From NCBI GenBank assembly GCA_943735955.1, contig OX030962.1:3824739-3888738 (forward strand): a stretch of DNA of 64,000 bases, in the 5' to 3' direction. The notes below the pieces were generated by a model. The model searched no databases. It had not been told where the DNA came from and saw nothing but the letters and a program-made list of their open reading frames with translations. The position numbers and the translations under genes were made by a program. The stretch is from Piscicola geometra. Lineage: Eukaryota > Annelida > Clitellata > Hirudinida > Piscicolidae. Shown here piece after piece: positions 1-10,653 of this stretch (positions are counted from its first letter, which is position 1; every line of letters begins with the position of its first letter).

Positions 1-43
1 GGCGGACACATGGAATATCAAATACAATGGGGGTTATAATGAC

Positions 44-478
44 ATGAAGTTGGGGGTCTTAATGCACCAACTTAAGTCAGAAAACACGTTAGCCACACCC
101 ACTTTCTTTGAGGACACAGATGAGGCTCAAGCCCTGGCGTACATTAACAATAGTCCTCAGTCTGAATCCACTTCTGTGGCAATAGCAATCAAAATTAGTG
201 GATTAATGAAGAAGGAATTGATAATCAATAGTATGACACAGCGAATGATAGACAATGCAAAACCCACTGTAGGAAGATTTGAGCCTTCCTCCCTTGGTTA
301 CCACATAACTGCGAAAATGGGCACTTCATATCGTGACCCTGTTTCTGTGATGGCCCCTCCAAGCAATCCCCATGATAGTTCGACTCTTTCTGCCGCAGCT
401 AAGTCTTTAATTGAAAATCATGAAGCACTTGATTTGATGGAAGAGTTACGCAAGAAGTTGGAACCGAAGAACAAATAG
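44..478 (+). CDS. Unrecognised 144-residue ORF
   Basis: An ATG-initiated open frame of 144 codons ends in TAG. The composition is ordinary: it is neither low-complexity nor repeat-derived, which is unusual in this window. It has no signal peptide or membrane segment. The C-terminus (HEALDLMEELRKKLEPKNK) is probably a short charged helix. I recognise no family. It may be a single-exon gene, the last exon of a gene starting left of the window, or a fragment of the same mobile element as the ORFs at 1.4-2.7 kb. Those alternatives cannot be separated from the sequence alone. Confidence 0.3.
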   Translation: MKLGVLMHQLKSENTLATPTFFEDTDEAQALAYINNSPQSESTSVAIAIKISGLMKKELIINSMTQRMIDNAKPTVGRFEPSSLGYHITAKMGTSYRDPVSVMAPPSNPHDSSTLSAAAKSLIENHEALDLMEELRKKLEPKNK

Positions 479-696
479 TATTTTAACTTTCGGGGAGTTG
501 CTGCTCTGTTCAGGGAATTGCTAGAAAGATGAAATTTTCGAAATCATATCATATGATAGTTCAAAAATAATCAAAAGAAAACCAAAATTGATATATACTA
601 AACCTTTCAAGTCATATCTTAGACGCACACACAATAGACCTTTTACAGAGAGGCCTAGGCTTTATTCCATCCCAACCGACCTACAAAACAGACACC

Positions 697-1128
697 TTGA
701 CAGACTTTAAGAAAAAGACCATACGACGCATACTCCTACACTCACATTACAATAAATATAAAAGATCAATACCACCCACAACAAGAATTAGTAACCCTAT
801 TCCCACAACGTCAAATAACAACACAACCCATCATACACATGAGTACACACCCACTCATACATACAAGTTACCAAGCACGTTCACACCAAACATCCGAGAG
901 GCCCAACCACACATCATAAACACATCAGACGCAATACGCAAACACGTTAACAACCATATCGACAGATACCGTCTAAACCAGACAAATATATTGACATGTA
1001 CTCCAGACAATCTTTCCAAAGAACAAAGATCAGCACTAAATACACACGATGACACACACACACCACACACGTTGGATACTATACACACAAAAGCACATAC
1101 ATTGAGAAACAGACAAAAGATATTTTAA
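697..1128 (+). pseudogene. Thr/His-rich ORF, possible decayed retroelement fragment
   Basis: A 143-codon frame is rich in Thr, His and Asn. One stretch reads NLSKEQRSAL. It resembles the segment that precedes the reverse transcriptase core in Penelope-like and related retroelements, where such a motif is followed by a conserved ADKG box. No clear ADKG box follows here and the rest is degenerate. If the resemblance is real, this is a small relic. Chance is a fair alternative, since the region is a CA-rich, T-poor strand that is naturally open. Confidence 0.2.
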
Positions 1129-1373
1129 ATATACACTTAGATAGGTTTGACACTAGATAAACTAAAGATGAAATGTATATAGAGACACACAAACAACCCA
1201 CCACCTCACAGATTGACACATACTTAACACAAACATAAAAGGACATACAAAGACACTCACACATATACTCCTCGGACAACACACAGACCAAAGCCACACA
1301 AGATAACCGCACATTAGCATAACGAGCATCCACTGATAAAGAGACAAGATGAACTTTCACTAATCACCACACA

Positions 1374-1447
1374 GATATATACACACGTTATTAATATAGA
1401 CATATAAGATATCTTATATGTCTATATTAATAACGTGTGTATATATC
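1374..1447. repeat. Perfect 74-bp palindrome
   Basis: The two 37-bp halves are exact reverse complements with no spacer. The centre lies between 1410 and 1411 (core AAGATATCTT). Symmetry breaks at 1373/1448. The transcript would form a perfect hairpin, and the DNA could extrude a cruciform. It separates the CA-rich block on the left from a polyglutamine-coding block on the right. It could be the fused or terminal inverted end of a DNA transposon or a fold-back junction. Confidence 0.95.
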
Positions 1448-2694
1448 ATCATCAACCAATCTCTTCGTTTCTTCAGCATCCTCCACTTTCTCGACACCAT
1501 TATCATCACCATCATCGCCCAACATCAATATGAAGCTTTGTGGGGGAAAGAAAGATGAACTCTCTCAATTGCACGAGCAACAAGTTCAATACAATCCACC
1601 ACAACAACAACAACAACAACAACAACAATATGATCAACAACAAGGAAATCAGCAAAACATTTTGATGTCATACAGTTCAGTCACACGCTCCCTCTTGCAA
1701 GGTTTGGCATACGCACTAGAGGTCGGACCGAAATAGTGTTTAATGCATTGAGAGAACAACTAATTAGCTTATATATTTAAGAGATGTTATAGCTGACTTT
1801 GAAATGTTTTCGGCGAACATGTTTCAACCCATGGATGTTTTTACCACTTAACACAAAGCACTTGAATGTAAATTTATTGCCTCACATAGTATGCTCTCTA
1901 ATAGAAGAAGCAGGAAAGGTGATGGAGCGACAAATGGAGAGATACATTGTAGGAGACCTGTCCTGCCCCTCTGCTGAGATGTTAATGGACACTCGCAGTC
2001 CATAACATCCTTGCAGGTATAAACTCCGGGATTTACAACCAATGTTTTTATTACAAATGAATTTATATTAAAACATTTTTGTGTTCTATGCATGCTATCT
2101 AAATGGAATCCAAACTATCCATGCAGAGAGAGCTTTGGGTATGGTGGATTTTTATATTAGAAGATCTCCGTACGTCACCATAGGTTTTATAGAAGGTACC
2201 ATGGAGTGGTTGGAAGAAAAAAGTGAAGAACAAGAATCGCTCATCAACTATGCGATGAAGATGGCTGCCAAGATGAGAAAGATCAGAAAGATAAAAGAAG
2301 CCGAAATCACCGTAACATCCTGGAGAGAAGAAGAATCGCAGTTCAAAAGATACAAAATAAAGATGGATATAAGAAAGAAAAGGTGATTACGATGTTAATA
2401 AACAATAACGGATCAGCTGATGATCTGTTAAAATGAATAGCAATGAAAAAGTGTTCATCCAAAGAATACTAAATGGAGAGTCCTTGGTTGGTGATGATAA
2501 CCCATGACTGGATATTAAAGGATGGTAAGCTCAAAAAGTACTTCGGCAAAATACTGGAAAGAAAGGGGCGAAATAATGAAGTATTCAACATCAGCTACTG
2601 GATACCAGAGGAAGAAAAAGCAGCGGATTTCGACCTCGCGGCAACCAGATTCATCATAGGCATGATTAATAGGGACATTTCTATCGATATTTGA
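1437..2694 (+). pseudogene. Fragmented ORFs, probable decayed mobile-element gene
   Basis: Four short open frames follow one another on the same strand: 1437-1736 (Ser-rich then a nine-Gln run), 1799-2005, 2081-2386 and 2473-2694. The third contains GTMEWLEEKSEEQESLINYA followed by a Lys/Arg-rich helix. That recalls the 'nKtxxWLxxKSxEEqexli' C-terminal region of proteins found repeatedly as dispersed transposon-like copies in invertebrate genomes. The fourth reads as ordinary globular protein. Separation by stops and frame changes suggests decay, or exons of one gene. No splice-site series stood out. Family assignment is weak. Confidence 0.25.
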
Positions 2695-2702
2695 AAGAAC
2701 GT

Positions 2703-3101
2703 ATTTGTGTGCTATTATTCAACTTATTGTCAGGTCTGGTTCTGTTGAGAATCTGCTATTAGTACCAGAAAGACTAGTACAACCGGTGTCGTGGTCAGTC
2801 GTCGGCGACTAAACCGGCAAGCACACCATCTTGTCACTATTATTTCGACTTTTTGGTGTGGAGGCAATCTTAGCGTATAAGCACACAATTGAAGGACCTT
2901 CCATTTATTGCTTTCTTCATTTGTCATAAGCTGATTTATTAATATGTTGATAAATGTGTTTTATTTGTGTGCTAATATTTTAATTCCTGTCAAGTCGGGT
3001 TTTTTAATCTTTTCGATCTTTCTCATCTCGAACCTGCTACAAGTACCACATAGACTAGTACAACCTGTGGCGTGGTCAGGTCATCAGCGACTAAACCGTC
3101 A
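2703..3101. repeat. Imperfect direct repeat pair
   Basis: Two related blocks lie at about 2703-2816 and 2956-3101. Both begin with a TTTGTGTGCTA-like start and include a 'GTACCA..ARACTAGTACAACC' motif, then 'GTGGTCAG', and end near GCGACTAAACCG. The second copy carries short insertions. They are probably two copies of one dispersed element. No coding capacity is visible. Confidence 0.7.
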
Positions 3102-3106
3102 TATTT

Positions 3107-3230
3107 AGAATGTTTTATGGAAATTAATTTTGAAAGCAAAACCTGAACATATTGAAAAGTTTATATAAGTAAACAATTACTTAAAAAATAGGTGTAAAGC
3201 ACTTTATAAAACTAAAATATTAAAAATGTA
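3107..3230 (+). repeat. Partial third copy of the inverted-repeat arm
   Basis: The stretch beginning ATGTTTTATGGAAATTAATT and continuing through 'AAGCAAAACCTGAA' matches the middle of both arms of the large inverted repeat (around 5455-5510 and its complement near 11010). The arm is therefore a dispersed repeat, not a unique sequence. Confidence 0.6.
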
Positions 3231-3261
3231 AATGTAAAAATATTATGTGAAATTTTAAGGG

Positions 3262-3357
3262 TGTGGATAAAAAGCGAACAGCGAACGGCGAACAGGCGAA
3301 CGAACTACGTGGATAAAATGCGAACTAGCGAAGCGAACTTGTTCGCACTTTATCCAC
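3262..3357. repeat. GTGGATAAA hairpin, probable MITE end
   Basis: GTGGATAAAATGCGAAC at 3309-3325 pairs with GTTCGCACTTTATCCAC at 3341-3357 with one mismatch, enclosing a 15-bp loop. A third, direct copy (GTGGATAAAAAGCGAAC) starts near 3264. GCGAAC is repeated several times in between. This looks like the terminal or subterminal inverted repeat of a small DNA transposon. Confidence 0.7.
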
Positions 3358-3479
3358 TTGAGTCATAAGACAAGTTCGACTCAGTTCGACAACATAAACA
3401 AAAACACAAACATAAACATAAACATAGATAATGTAAATTTTTACAAACCTTTAAAGTTTAAAGTTATTTAAACCTTTAA

Positions 3480-4500
3480 ATAAAAATTTTACATTACAAT
3501 TTTGAAAATAATTTTTTTTAAAGAAAATATTTTAAATAATAATTTTTTTTAAAGAAATATTTTAAATAATTCTTTTTTTTAAAGAAAAAATTTTAAGAAA
3601 TTATTTTAAAATATTTTTTTTTAAATAAAATAAAATAAACAAAAATTAAATTTAGTAAATAAAATAAACAAAATTTGAATTTAGTGAATAAAATTTTAAA
3701 AATTTAAATTTAGTAAATAAAATTTTAAACATTTAAATTTAGTAAATAATATTAACAAAAATTAACTTTAGTAAATAAAATTATTAACAAAAATTAAATT
3801 TATTAAATAAAATTAACAAAAATTAAATTTAGTAAATAAAATTATTAACAAAAAATGTTAAAGATATTTTTCTTGTGGTGTCTTCAATGTCTGTCTTGGG
3901 CCTCCCATCTTATGGTATGCGGCCTCTTCATATCTTGAGAATCCAGATTATTTTTATTCACCCTGAGTATACTGAATTGTCGTTTGTGAACGTTTTTACT
4001 ATCGTTTCTGAAATTGTAAGGCTTTAACTAAGACCAGCCTATTCTATACCCACATAAACTAGAATTCTTATCGGACTTTTTTACTATTCTGAAGTATAAT
4101 TTATTTTTATTTCCAAATTGAAACAAGTTTTTCGTTTATTTTATACTTTTTCGTTTATTTTATACTTTTTCGTTTATTTTATACTTTTTCGTTTATTTTA
4201 TACATTTCCATTTATTTTATTTTTTATTTTCATTTTTTATTTTATTTTTCATTTATTTATTTTTTTAATTAAATTATTTATTTTTAATAATTTATTTATT
4301 TTTAATAATTTATTTATTTTTAATTAATAATTTATTTTATTTTTTAAATTAATTTTTCCATTTTTAATTTATTTTTTAATTTTTAATTATTTTTTTATTT
4401 TACACAGATTTTATAATGTTTTTCATTTATTTTATAATTTTTCATTTATCTTTTCATTTTACATTGATTTTATGTTTTTCATTTATTCGATAATTTAGAA
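3480..4500. repeat. AT-rich degenerate tandem repeats
   Basis: There is no gene here. About 3640-3850 holds imperfect tandem units containing AATTAAATTTAGTAAATAAA. About 4125-4205 holds four near-identical units of TTTTTCGTTTATTTTATAC, followed by degenerate T-rich sequence. The stretch between and after is low-complexity AT. Confidence 0.75.
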
Positions 4501-4621
4501 TTTAATTTTAATTTAAAATTTATGTAAATCAAATACAGATATGTGATTTTTCAATCCATTATTTTCATTTATAAAGTCATGCATATGAACGGCTATGAAA
4601 GCCTTGATACAAGTTTGATAG

Positions 4622-4789
4622 AATACTCACAGAAGGCGTGAGGGCCACATAATTTTCAGAAAAAGTAGAACAGCTTTGAGTGACCAAAGCTGGAGTGTTA
4701 GAGGACCAAAATTATGGAATATGTTCAACATTACTTATGATTTCATTCCATTCATTTTGTTTAAAAAACATATAAAAGCAAGGTTTTGA
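4622..4789 (+). pseudogene. LINE reverse-transcriptase C-terminal remnant
   Basis: A 55-codon frame ends in TGA and reads ...RRREGHIIFRKSRTALSDQ... then PKLWNMFN...FKKHIKARF. This is the typical last ~55 residues of CR1/L2/RTE-type reverse-transcriptase proteins: a basic segment, an 'R...F...GPKLWN.LP'-like segment and a final helix ending in a basic-aromatic stop. The rest of the element is missing, so it is a 5'-truncated insertion. About 100 bp after the stop look like its 3' UTR. Confidence 0.65.
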
Positions 4790-5169
4790 TCACTCGCAAG
4801 GTGGCCGCAGGGAACCAGGTGAGCTGCGAAAAAAAAGAAAAAACCTTCCATAACGGCAGCAGTTCCAGTGCTGGGAAGGAGTTCACCTTTACCTCCTGTC
4901 GCAGCCTCGGCTAGAAAGAAAATTGAGAAGAATGATGATTGTGTTTTGTGGTTATGAGGATGATGTGGTGATGATTGTGCTGTGGTATGAGTGTTGGTAC
5001 TGTGGTGAAGATTGAATTTTGTATTGGTGAAGGCAGTGATTCTGTGGCGGTGATGGTCATGGTGGTGTGGGTGAGGTTGGATTATTGTGTTTGATTGGTT
5101 GTTATTTAAATTTATAAATATAAATATATTGGTAGGGGTATAAAACCGTTTTATTTAACAAATTTATTT

Positions 5170-5837
5170 AGTTGTAAAAATGTACCAACATCATTCTATT
5201 TTCATGGAAGTTTGATATAATCATCTTGTTGATTATTTGAATATGGATACTCAAGTCTTGACTGAATTATACTTGTCAGAAATTGAATAGTTGAATTTTA
5301 ATTTATGTTGTTCGTCAAGCTCTAATTATGAGAATTTTACACTTTTCTAAAGAGTCTTTACTATTGAATAAATTTAAAAATTCAATAAGATCAATTTCGT
5401 AATAATTTTTTTCAAAATATGGTTCCATTTAGTAGAGTGATTCTACGTAATTAAATGTTTTATGGAAATCAATTTCGAAAGCAAAACCTGAATATAGTAT
5501 AAACTCAGAGTCCGTATTCAATTGTTATTCCTATTTATATACATAAATAATTACCGAGTCCATCATAATCCCAAAAAAACCACTTTATTTAACTAAAAAA
5601 TATTATCAAAATTTAGAAACATTATGCTAAATTGTTTAATAAAAAGTTTTAGCTTTATATTTTTGGTCAGAGCAATAAAAGTCATCAGCAAAATGTTTTA
5701 CTAGTAATATTATAGAAGTCAAAAGATCTGCGTGGTTCTTAACTCTCTAAACTAAACTAATATGAAAAAAATCTTATTAATTTAAAGTATTTTCTTTTGC
5801 CTGTTAGCAACACCGTTTTATTACCATACAGCTATTT
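5170..5837 (+). repeat. Left arm of large inverted repeat
   Basis: This 668-bp block matches the reverse complement of 10654-11329 almost base for base. Differences are mostly small indels and scattered substitutions, for example around 5575 and 5600. The arms enclose a 4.8-kb loop containing LSM4 and a LINE. The arm has no coding potential. Symmetry ends outside at 5170/11329 and inside at 5837/10654. I saw no target duplication at the outer ends. Confidence 0.9.
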
Positions 5838-5844
5838 GAATGAA

Positions 5845-6045
5845 ATTTTGGATGAATTGTGGATGTGAGATTGGATGAATGGTGGATGTGAGATTGGATG
5901 AATTGTGGATGTAGGTTGGATGAATGGTGGATGTGAAGTTGGATAGAGGTTGGATTAATAGTGAATGTGAGGATGGATGAAGGGTGGATGTGAGGTTGGA
6001 TGAATGGTGAATATGAGGTGGGATGAATGGTGGATGTGATGCAGG
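5845..6045 (+). repeat. Minisatellite, GGATGAATGGTGGATGTGAG units
   Basis: About ten imperfect units of roughly 20-27 bp are built on GGTGGATGTGAGGTTGGATG. They begin just inside the left inverted-repeat arm. No coding role is apparent. The following 6050-7140 is AT-rich non-coding DNA upstream of LSM4; a 65-codon frame at 6679-6876 has no recognisable feature. Confidence 0.8.
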
Positions 6046-7146
6046 TTAAATAATAAAAAACAACACAAATGGTGGCATGACACCTGTTTCAACAATTCAT
6101 GACTTGCTAAATCAGTAAGAAAATTGCAAATTCATAAAAAAAAATAATTTAATTAGAAACACTTTGGAGGTCTTAAAAGAAACTAGAAATGATATTTTTG
6201 TGCTCAATACTTTAATGAGATTGTATTTTTGTCATATGTGAATTAATCATAAAACATATTAATTTCTTACTCATTAGTTATTATAATAGATTTATACTAT
6301 ATCTTTTGAAAATCTTTTTTTTATAAACTTTTTCTAAATATTATTTCTAAATCTTTCATTTGAAGCCCTTTAAAAAGTGTTATACCTATATCCTCTCAAT
6401 TATTTCATTGAGAAGTGGGTGTGATTTAAAAAAACAATTCAACAATTTGTAAAAAAATTGTCTTTATATTTCTCATTTTCAACTAAAATTTAGTTAGTTA
6501 CTGAAGAAAGTTATTTATTCAATTCAAATGATTCGATCTCATCTTATTTCGGATTTTAATGAAAGACATTTATAAACGGAAAACTCACCCCCAGAAATCA
6601 TTCCTTGATATGGTAGTTGGCCAACTTGCTTCGACATAACGCTTTCTGGGATGAGATAATAATTTAAAATTCTTTTTAATGACTATTTTAAAACATGCAA
6701 AAAAATATTTCGATCTAATTTATTTAAATAATCCTTTAGTGCTTAGCAAAGCATTGATTGGTGTGATTTATAAGCAAATGTCAAATACTGAAGTAGGCAA
6801 ATATATAATCCAGGGTATACCAGTAATGCCTCTATTCCGAAGATCGAATTCATATAAAAGTCGAGGAATAGAGTGAAATCACCGTTTTAAATTAAAAAAA
6901 CTCAACTTTTGATGATATATAGGCCCTAAAATTACAATACCACGAAATTTTAAAAGTAATATTGCGATGAGAACAGCATGGCTTTGTTTCTGAGCGATAA
7001 TATAATACATATATAAAATAAAATTGTATAAGTGACTAATAATTAGTCTTTTTGTATTAAAAAAAATGGTTAGTCTTAAACTTCAAGTTTTATAAATATT
7101 CATATCTTTTTTTATAAAAGTGTCAATTGCTAATACTTACTTTCAG

Positions 7147-7932
7147 TTACCACTGTCCTTACTCAGAACAGCCATCAACCACCCTATGGTATGGTTACTT
7201 TCTCATTTTATTTTGTACATACAATTCGATAATACTTTAAAACTCTATTCCAGTTGGTGGAGTTGAAGAATGGAGAGACCTACAATGGCCACTTGGTGAG
7301 CTGTGACAACTGGATGAACATCAACCTCAGAGAAGTTATCTGTACTTCCAGGGTTTGTTGCCATTCATATTTTCATCATTCCAATTAATATTTGTGAAAA
7401 AATCTTCTTTAAACTTTATACTATAAGAATAAGAACCTTTTTGCTATAAAATACAGTGTAGTAACAACAGTGATATTGATTTTTTTGCAGGATGGAGACA
7501 GGTTTTGGAGGATGCCCGAATGCTACATCAGAGGAAGCACCATCAAATATCTCAGAATTCCAGATGAAGTGGTCGACATGGTGAAAGAAGAGGTGGGTGC
7601 CAAGGTGGCATGGAGTGAAAATAATTATTGCATTCTTGCTTTGAAAAATATTTTCATTAACGAATCATTGACTCATTCATTCTTTCAGGTAAATCATAGA
7701 TCAAGAGGCAGAGGAGATATGAGGTCTGGAAGGGGAAGAGGTGAGACTAATTTTGACTTTGGCACCTTGTTTCAATTATTATAATGCAAAATATATAATC
7801 CTATAAAATGCCAATATAAATATCTAAACATTTCTAGGAGTTTTTGGAAACAGGGGAGGAAGAGGAGATGGCAGAGGGGGTAGGGGAGGCAGTAAACCCA
7901 GGGGTAGAGGCAGAGGAAGTGACAATGCTTAG
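7147..7932 (+). CDS. LSM4: LSm4, U6 snRNA-associated Sm-like protein
   Basis: Five exons are supported: 7147-7188, 7254-7352, 7491-7592, 7689-7740 and 7838-7932, all with GT-AG ends and agreeing phases (130 residues with the initiator). They encode [14 protein letters not shown], then the Sm1 region ([20 protein letters not shown]), the Sm2 region ([20 protein letters not shown]) and an Arg-Gly-rich tail. Both Sm motifs match LSm4 nearly residue for residue. LSm4 is a subunit of the LSm1-7 ring (mRNA decapping, cytoplasm) and the LSm2-8 ring (U6 snRNA, nucleus); its RGG tail is a usual site of arginine methylation. The initiator Met must lie on an upstream exon: ATG|GTTAGT at 7066 and ATG|GTAGTT at 6610 are candidates. 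The gene sits in the loop of the large inverted repeat. Confidence 0.95.
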
Positions 7933-7962
7933 CAGTTTTTTATTTTTTATAACGTTTATTTA

Positions 7963-7968
7963 AATAAA
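7963..7968 (+). promoter_or_regulatory. Polyadenylation signal of LSM4
   Basis: AATAAA lies 30 bp after the LSM4 stop codon, in AT-rich sequence, as expected for a short 3' UTR. Confidence 0.6.
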
Positions 7969-8059
7969 AAAATCTTACTCTTTCAAAGTATTTGTAAATA
8001 TTAATTAACTCATTCTTAAAATAGAAAAGTTTTCTATATAATATAATCATTATAATAAA

Positions 8060-8163
8060 AGGCCTATTTATAATGCGCCAAGGCACGCAACTGAGGCGCC
8101 ACTCACACGAAATACCGCATAATATACACTATGTAGAGGGGTTCGAATTGGCGACCTTTCAAT
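8060..8163 (-). mobile_element. Truncated tRNA-derived SINE
   Basis: Read on the minus strand, the block has a B-box-like segment (GGTCGCCAATTCGAACCCC) followed by the 'TGTATATTATGCGGTATTTC' body, 'GTGTGAGTGGCGCCTCAGTT', and a GCGC tail near 8080. This matches the downstream half of the SINE at 21.75 kb. The A-box half is missing; the LINE 3' tail starts where it should be. Confidence 0.7.
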
Positions 8164-10180
8164 CAATCAAATCAATCAAATAGATTTCTATAGCGCCCTT
8201 TCTTCAAATTCAAGAGCGCTCGTAAATAAATTTGTTAAACAGATATGTCTTCAGATCCTTACGAAAAGTAAATAATGATTTAGAAGTAGTTAAATAAGGA
8301 GGTAATGAGTTCCAAATATATGGACCTGCATAATGGAAAGAACGTTTAGCAAAAGAATTATTAATGGAAGGGATGAAATAATGATTTTGAGTGGATGATC
8401 TTAAATTCCTTCTATGAGGGTGAGTTATTAATGATTTGAGGTATATTGGGGATACTGGGGAGTTTTGTAATTTAAACATAAAAACACAGATTTTAAATAT
8501 AATCCTAAATTTGATGGGGAGCCAATGTAATAAGATGAGAGAGGGTGTAATGTGGTGATAAATAGGAGTACGGCTAACGACTCTAGCAGCATACTTAAAT
8601 ACTTTACTTAATGGTTTTAAAGTAGTTTCAGGTTAATTATAATAGAGTGAGTTACAATAGTCAATTCGAGATAAAACAAGTGCAGAGACTAACATCTTTA
8701 AAGAAGGGTCATCTAAGTAAGGTAATAATTGTCTGATACGTCTGAGATGAAAATAGCAAGATTTAGTGACTGATAGAATTTGGTTTGATAAGGTTAATTT
8801 TGAGTCGAAAATAAATCCTAAGCTACGAATATGATTAGATGGAACAATAGTATGAGTGGAGAAATTACATGGGCCATTAATTAGTTTACCATTTTTATCA
8901 AAAAATATAAGTTCAAACTTTAGTGGATTCAATTTTAGAGACATTGAGCTAGACCAGTTTTCAAAAGATAATAGACATGAAGATATAGACGACATAACAG
9001 TATTATATGATGATGTATCGAAGCTGACATATAACTGCGAATCGTCAGCATAGGATAGGGAGTTGAGAGAATGAGAGGAAATGATAGAAGATAATTCAGA
9101 GACGTATAGAATAAAGAACAAAGGACCAAGAATAGAACCTTGAGAAACACCATATGAGTAAGTAGATGGTGTAGAGTGATTTAAAGAAACATAAACAGAT
9201 CTATTAGATAAATATGACTTAATCCATAAAAACGAAGAATCCTTAATATTGAACTTATTTTTTAGTAATAGTAGTAATAAGGAGTGGTCTACAGTGTCAA
9301 AAGCAGCCGAATAATCTAAACAAACAAGTACAGAACATTTTTTACTATCAAAGGCGTAAATAAGATCATTATAGAGTTTTAAGAGGGATGATTCACAGTT
9401 ATGACCTAAACGAAAACCAGATTGTGAATAAGGTATAAGAGAGTTAGCATTTAAATATGAATAGATTTGTTGATAGACTACCTTTTCTATTATTTTAGAT
9501 ATGAATGTTAGATTGGAAATAGGTCTATAGTTAAAAATTTGAGTAGGGTCTAATGAATTATTTTTTAAAGTAGGTATGATAACAGAAGCTTTGTATAAAG
9601 TCGGAAATTTAGATGTAGAGAGAGACAGATTAACAATGAAAAGAATTATAGGGTAAAAAATATCAGACAATTCTTTAATCAAATAAGTTGGAATTATGTC
9701 AAGAGAACAGGTAGATGTAGACATGGAATTAATAATTAAGGACAGGTCAGGTAGAGAAATTGAAGAAAAACTGACAAAATTAAATTCACTATTGTTAATA
9801 TAATTAATAGGGCTAGGAATAGAGGTATTATTGTTAAAATTAGACCTTATTGTAACTACTTTACTTGTTATGTAATTATGATAATCTTGAGAAGAGAAAG
9901 ATGAAGGAGGTGGAAGGTTTTTATTTAATAATTTAGAAAGTGACTGCCAACGATTCTTCGAAGAAGAAGCGTTGACTATAGAAATTCTAAAATAATTACA
10001 GTGCTTAGAGAATAATATAGATTTGTATTGGTTAAGAGAAGACAAGTAAAGGTTATAATTAAAGGAAGAACTATGAGACCTAAACTTACGCTCGTGTCTA
10101 CGTGCAACCCGTTTCAGAGTCGCACATTCACTGTCGAACCACGGAGACCGTTTCGACAGCAGACGACATGAGCGCAATTA
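8160..10180 (-). mobile_element. 5'-truncated L2/CR1-like LINE
   Basis: The element reads 10180 to about 8160. It starts abruptly inside the protein-coding part, shortly before the reverse transcriptase domain, with an in-frame TAA immediately upstream, so it is 5' truncated. One open frame (10177-8636) contains LDYSAAFDTVDHSLLL, SQGSILGPLFF and YADDSQLY, the RT core of the L2/CR1 group. A single in-frame TAA at 8633-8635 interrupts it; the same frame then continues to 8210 (HWLPIKFRIIF, GPYIWNSLPPYL, LKTYLFNKF), the usual LINE C-terminus. The 3' end has the GCGCTATAGAAAT motif and an ATTTGATTGATT tail repeat. It looks relatively young, with one visible disabling point change besides the truncation. 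Confidence 0.93.
8210..10177 (-). pseudogene. LINE reverse transcriptase with one in-frame stop
   Basis: About 655 codons in one frame cover the end of the endonuclease-RT linker (KRSPWFDSECATLKR) through RT and the C-terminal domain. The catalytic YADD is present and the frame is intact apart from TAA at 8633-8635, within the C-terminal region after DYCNSLYYN. The first codon of the open frame is TTG, not ATG, so there is no real start in this copy. It would act, if complete, as the RT for target-primed reverse transcription. Confidence 0.9.
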
Positions 10181-10653
10181 AGTTGCAGGTCCAACGAATT
10201 TATAATCTAAGCTTCTATTAATAATATATAAGCTATGCATTGCATTATACATTATAGCAATAGTAAGTCCGTAAGCTAGGCTAGAAAAATTAATTTATCC
10301 TAATGAGTAATTCATCATTGACTAATAAAGGCGATGCATCAGCATTAGTCTCCATTTGTATCGATCCATCCATCATCGCTTCCAGGCCATTTTGTGAATG
10401 TTTGCCTACCAATTCTTGCTTATAATATCAGTAATCTACTTTGTGAATTTCTCACATTCTTTTCCACTTAGGTTATTAGTTACGTTCCATGTTTTCTAAA
10501 ATTTATCTGAATAATGACGTTTAATGAACAAATCAATGTGATTAAAATGTTATTTATATACAGCTGTGTGGATGAATCGGTTTACTTTGGAAGGTGTACT
10601 CATAATTTATGCAAATGATCTTAACGATTGACATAGACAAATTTCCAATGTTT

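Noticed and set aside
6679..6876. 65-codon frame upstream of LSM4
   Set aside because: No family, no splice support, AT-rich surroundings; chance length.
7066..7068. ATG|GTTAGT as the LSM4 initiator exon
   Set aside because: It is plausible but not distinguishable from other ATG|GT sites such as 6610, so it was not included in the CDS span.
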